Assembly: GCA_031278275.1 (NCBI GenBank)
Contig: JAITKW010000032.1
Coordinates: forward strand, 1 to 5,663
DNA length: 5,663 nucleotides
From: Candidatus Nomurabacteria bacterium
GTDB lineage: Bacteria > Patescibacteriota > Saccharimonadia > Saccharimonadales > Saccharimonadaceae
Direction of reading: 5' to 3'
Part shown: positions 4,709 through 5,663 of the stretch, one piece after another
How positions within the stretch are numbered: position 1 is the stretch's first letter
Layout: each line of letters begins with the position of its first letter
Translations under genes and position numbers: made by a program
Notes under the pieces: generated by a model
Told to the model about the DNA's origin: nothing
The model's database searches: none
What the model saw: only the letters and a program-made list of their open reading frames with translations

Positions 4709-5281
4709 TCACTTAATGCCAAAATATTTTTCACCAACAATCTTGTTGATGAACTCATATAAATCGGCGGAGATGTCCTCCACCTCCACGTCAAGGGCTT
4801 GGCGCTCCTTAGATAGCGTCGTAACATATTCCTCAAGCCTCTTGGCGAGGACTCTATGTTCTTTTGCGCTTTCTTCGGACCGCCGAATATCCTCCTTGAT
4901 TTCGGTAATCCGACGCTCGTTCTTGTCCCGAGCCACCGCCACAGCCTCACTTTTTTGGGCAATGATTTCCATCGCCCGTGACATCACCTCGCGGTTCAGT
5001 CGCTCGTCATCCACGCCAAGCTCTTTCTTAAACAACGTAATGAGTGCGCCCTCCGGCGACATCACCAGCAGCCATGCCCCCTGCACCAACAGAACAGTCG
5101 GCTTTTTATCTTTCGCCAGCCCACGGTAAACCTCAACCCCCCGCTCAACCATTTCTCTTAGATCGCGTTCAATCTTTTCCCGATTTGTCGCAACATAACT
5201 CGCCGCATCAAACCGATCCTCTCGCCCCGCAATCCGCTCGGCATACCGCTTCATCGCATGTTCGGTAAATCTAATGTTCAT
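4709..5281 (-). CDS. Hypothetical protein with C-terminal coiled coil
   Basis: I do not recognise this 190-residue protein. The N-terminal part (1-90) looks like a small alpha/beta domain. A helix with FTEHAMKRYAERI (5-17) is followed by a charged helix (34-48), a strand VEVYRGL (49-55), a strand pair around PTVLLVQGAWLLVMS (61-75), and a final strand GALITLF (78-84). From about 95 to 175 it is almost wholly charged and helical with heptad-like spacing, so a coiled coil is likely. Residues 170-190 form a short hydrophobic end. No signal peptide or membrane segment is seen. The H-A-x-x-R-Y start recalls small phage and toxin-like (RelE/DUF4258-type) folds in layout only; this is a weak resemblance. 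The ATG at 5281 is chosen because AAGGAG (complement of 5291-5296) lies nine bases upstream. The ATG at 5290 would abut that site, and 5323 lacks one. An AT-rich TATTAT (5304-5309) could be a close promoter; a stronger promoter lies at 5465-5494. A good terminator follows the gene. Confidence 0.85.
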   Translation of the reverse strand: MNIRFTEHAMKRYAERIAGREDRFDAASYVATNREKIERDLREMVERGVEVYRGLAKDKKPTVLLVQGAWLLVMSPEGALITLFKKELGVDDERLNREVMSRAMEIIAQKSEAVAVARDKNERRITEIKEDIRRSEESAKEHRVLAKRLEEYVTTLSKERQALDVEVEDISADLYEFINKIVGEKYFGIK

Positions 5282-5464
5282 GCCTTTCATCTCCTTAAAA
5301 AGTATAATAGAGCAACACCCCAATCATACCACCATCGTCAATTTTTTTCAAGCTGAGCCCCAACTACACAGATGCGAACCACCCACATTTATCTCATAAT
5401 CATATTAACCGTCCAACTATAAGATCTCGAAATTTTCGACCCAACTCAGTAATTTCATATGCCT

Positions 5465-5494
5465 ATTATATACCATTTGCTGGCAAAATCTCAA
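5465..5494 (-). promoter_or_regulatory. Near-consensus minus-strand promoter in the gene-poor region
   Basis: The minus strand has TTGAGA (5494-5489, 5/6) and a perfect TATAAT (5470-5465) separated by 18 bases. Initiation would fall near 5458, directly on an ATG that opens a 13-codon frame (5458-5417, ending TAG). The transcript would then run toward the hypothetical gene starting at 5281. It is either that gene's promoter with a long leader, or a promoter for a small RNA. Confidence 0.6.
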
Positions 5495-5581
5495 CAAACC
5501 TCGCGCCTTTTATAAAAACCCACCACCCCCAAACAAAACAAAGTCACATCTCTAAAGCAATCCTCCACCACCTAAGACCAT

Positions 5582-5662
5582 CTAATCCGCTATTTTAGTA
5601 TATTGCACCCAAAACTGATAAGCGCAATTAGTAATTCCATCTCTAACTAAATCTGTCACAGT
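5582..5662 (-). CDS. Possible 3' end of a gene entering from the right edge
   Basis: A minus-strand frame is open from the window edge for 26 codons to a TAG at 5584-5582. The peptide includes TDLVRDGITN and AYQFWVQYTK and looks like a plausible amphipathic C-terminus, but 26 open codons can occur by chance. No family is recognised. If real, it would be upstream of the promoter at 5465-5494 and in the same direction as the hypothetical gene. Confidence 0.22.
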   Translation of the reverse strand, partial: TVTDLVRDGITNCAYQFWVQYTKIAD

Positions 5663-5663
5663 A

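Larger units (their letters stand above)
5282..5663. other. Long region without a convincing gene
   Basis: About 380 bases carry stops in all frames and no ORF above about 26 codons. From 5501 to 5580 only five of 80 + strand bases are G, so the minus strand is rich in G and T. It holds a near-consensus minus-strand promoter (5465-5494), a 13-base palindrome TCGAAA-T-TTTCGA (5427-5439), and two minus-strand G-rich tracts (complements of 5519-5530 and 5562-5572). A minus-strand leader of about 175 bases could run from 5458 to the hypothetical gene. I do not recognise tmRNA, SRP RNA, RNase P RNA or a known riboswitch. Confidence 0.6.

Noticed and set aside
4573..4962. Upstream extension of the glycosyltransferase frame to an ATG at 4962
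   Set aside because: It would run through the terminator, the promoter and the 3' part of the hypothetical gene. The residues are low-quality and Arg/Ser-rich, while a consensus Shine-Dalgarno supports TTG at 4572.
4716..5129. Plus-strand 137-codon Ser/Arg-rich frame
   Set aside because: It is antisense to the hypothetical coiled-coil gene, and the Ser/Arg-rich composition is what the complement of Glu/Lys/Arg-rich helical codons gives.
5372..5422. Plus-strand 16-codon hydrophobic mini-ORF
   Set aside because: It has no ribosome site or promoter and is short enough to be chance in A/C-rich sequence.

Overview
The window looks like a compact bacterial chromosome of moderate GC, most plausibly from the Candidate Phyla Radiation (Patescibacteria), possibly Saccharibacteria. 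This is an inference from gene-family mix and style, not from a marker tree. The genes are small and tightly packed. At least one gene appears leaderless, start codons include TTG, and adjacent genes touch or nearly overlap at their ends. TGA ends three genes and the tRNA-Trp has a CCA anticodon, so TGA is a stop here. That argues against the lineages that recode TGA as glycine (Gracilibacteria, Absconditabacteria).

Left part (1-2095, mostly + strand). The window opens with the first 28 residues of a minus-strand exported protein, which carries a clear signal peptide. Next come a tRNA-Trp gene with encoded CCA, a YgjP-type zinc metallopeptidase, a ZIP-family divalent metal transporter with a histidine-rich tail, and ribosomal protein bL33 (rpmG). 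Extended -10 promoters of the form TGnTATATT precede the peptidase and rpmG. A long perfect-type hairpin lies between the peptidase and the ZIP gene.

Middle (2071-4572). rpmG converges on a minus-strand two-gene operon: a GT4/glycogen-synthase-like glycosyltransferase followed one base later by a GH57 alpha-amylase-like glycoside hydrolase. The pair fits alpha-glucan (glycogen-like polymer) synthesis and turnover. A well-formed promoter precedes it, and a perfect 8+8 inverted repeat overlaps the -10 box, which suggests repressor control. The rpmG/GH57 junction carries a perfect 40-bp direct repeat containing the 3' ends of both genes, so the convergent stop-codon junction is present twice.

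Right part (4640-5663). A classic intrinsic terminator ends a 190-residue minus-strand gene of unknown function, with a small N-terminal domain and a long C-terminal coiled coil. Upstream of it are about 380 bases with no convincing gene. This stretch is poor in G on the + strand and contains a near-consensus minus-strand promoter, two G-rich tracts on the minus strand, and possibly the last 26 codons of another gene running off the right edge.

There is no CRISPR array, insertion sequence, integrase or recognisable defence system in this window. The least explained items are the duplicated convergent junction, the operator-like dyad of the alpha-glucan operon, the coiled-coil protein and the non-coding right end.
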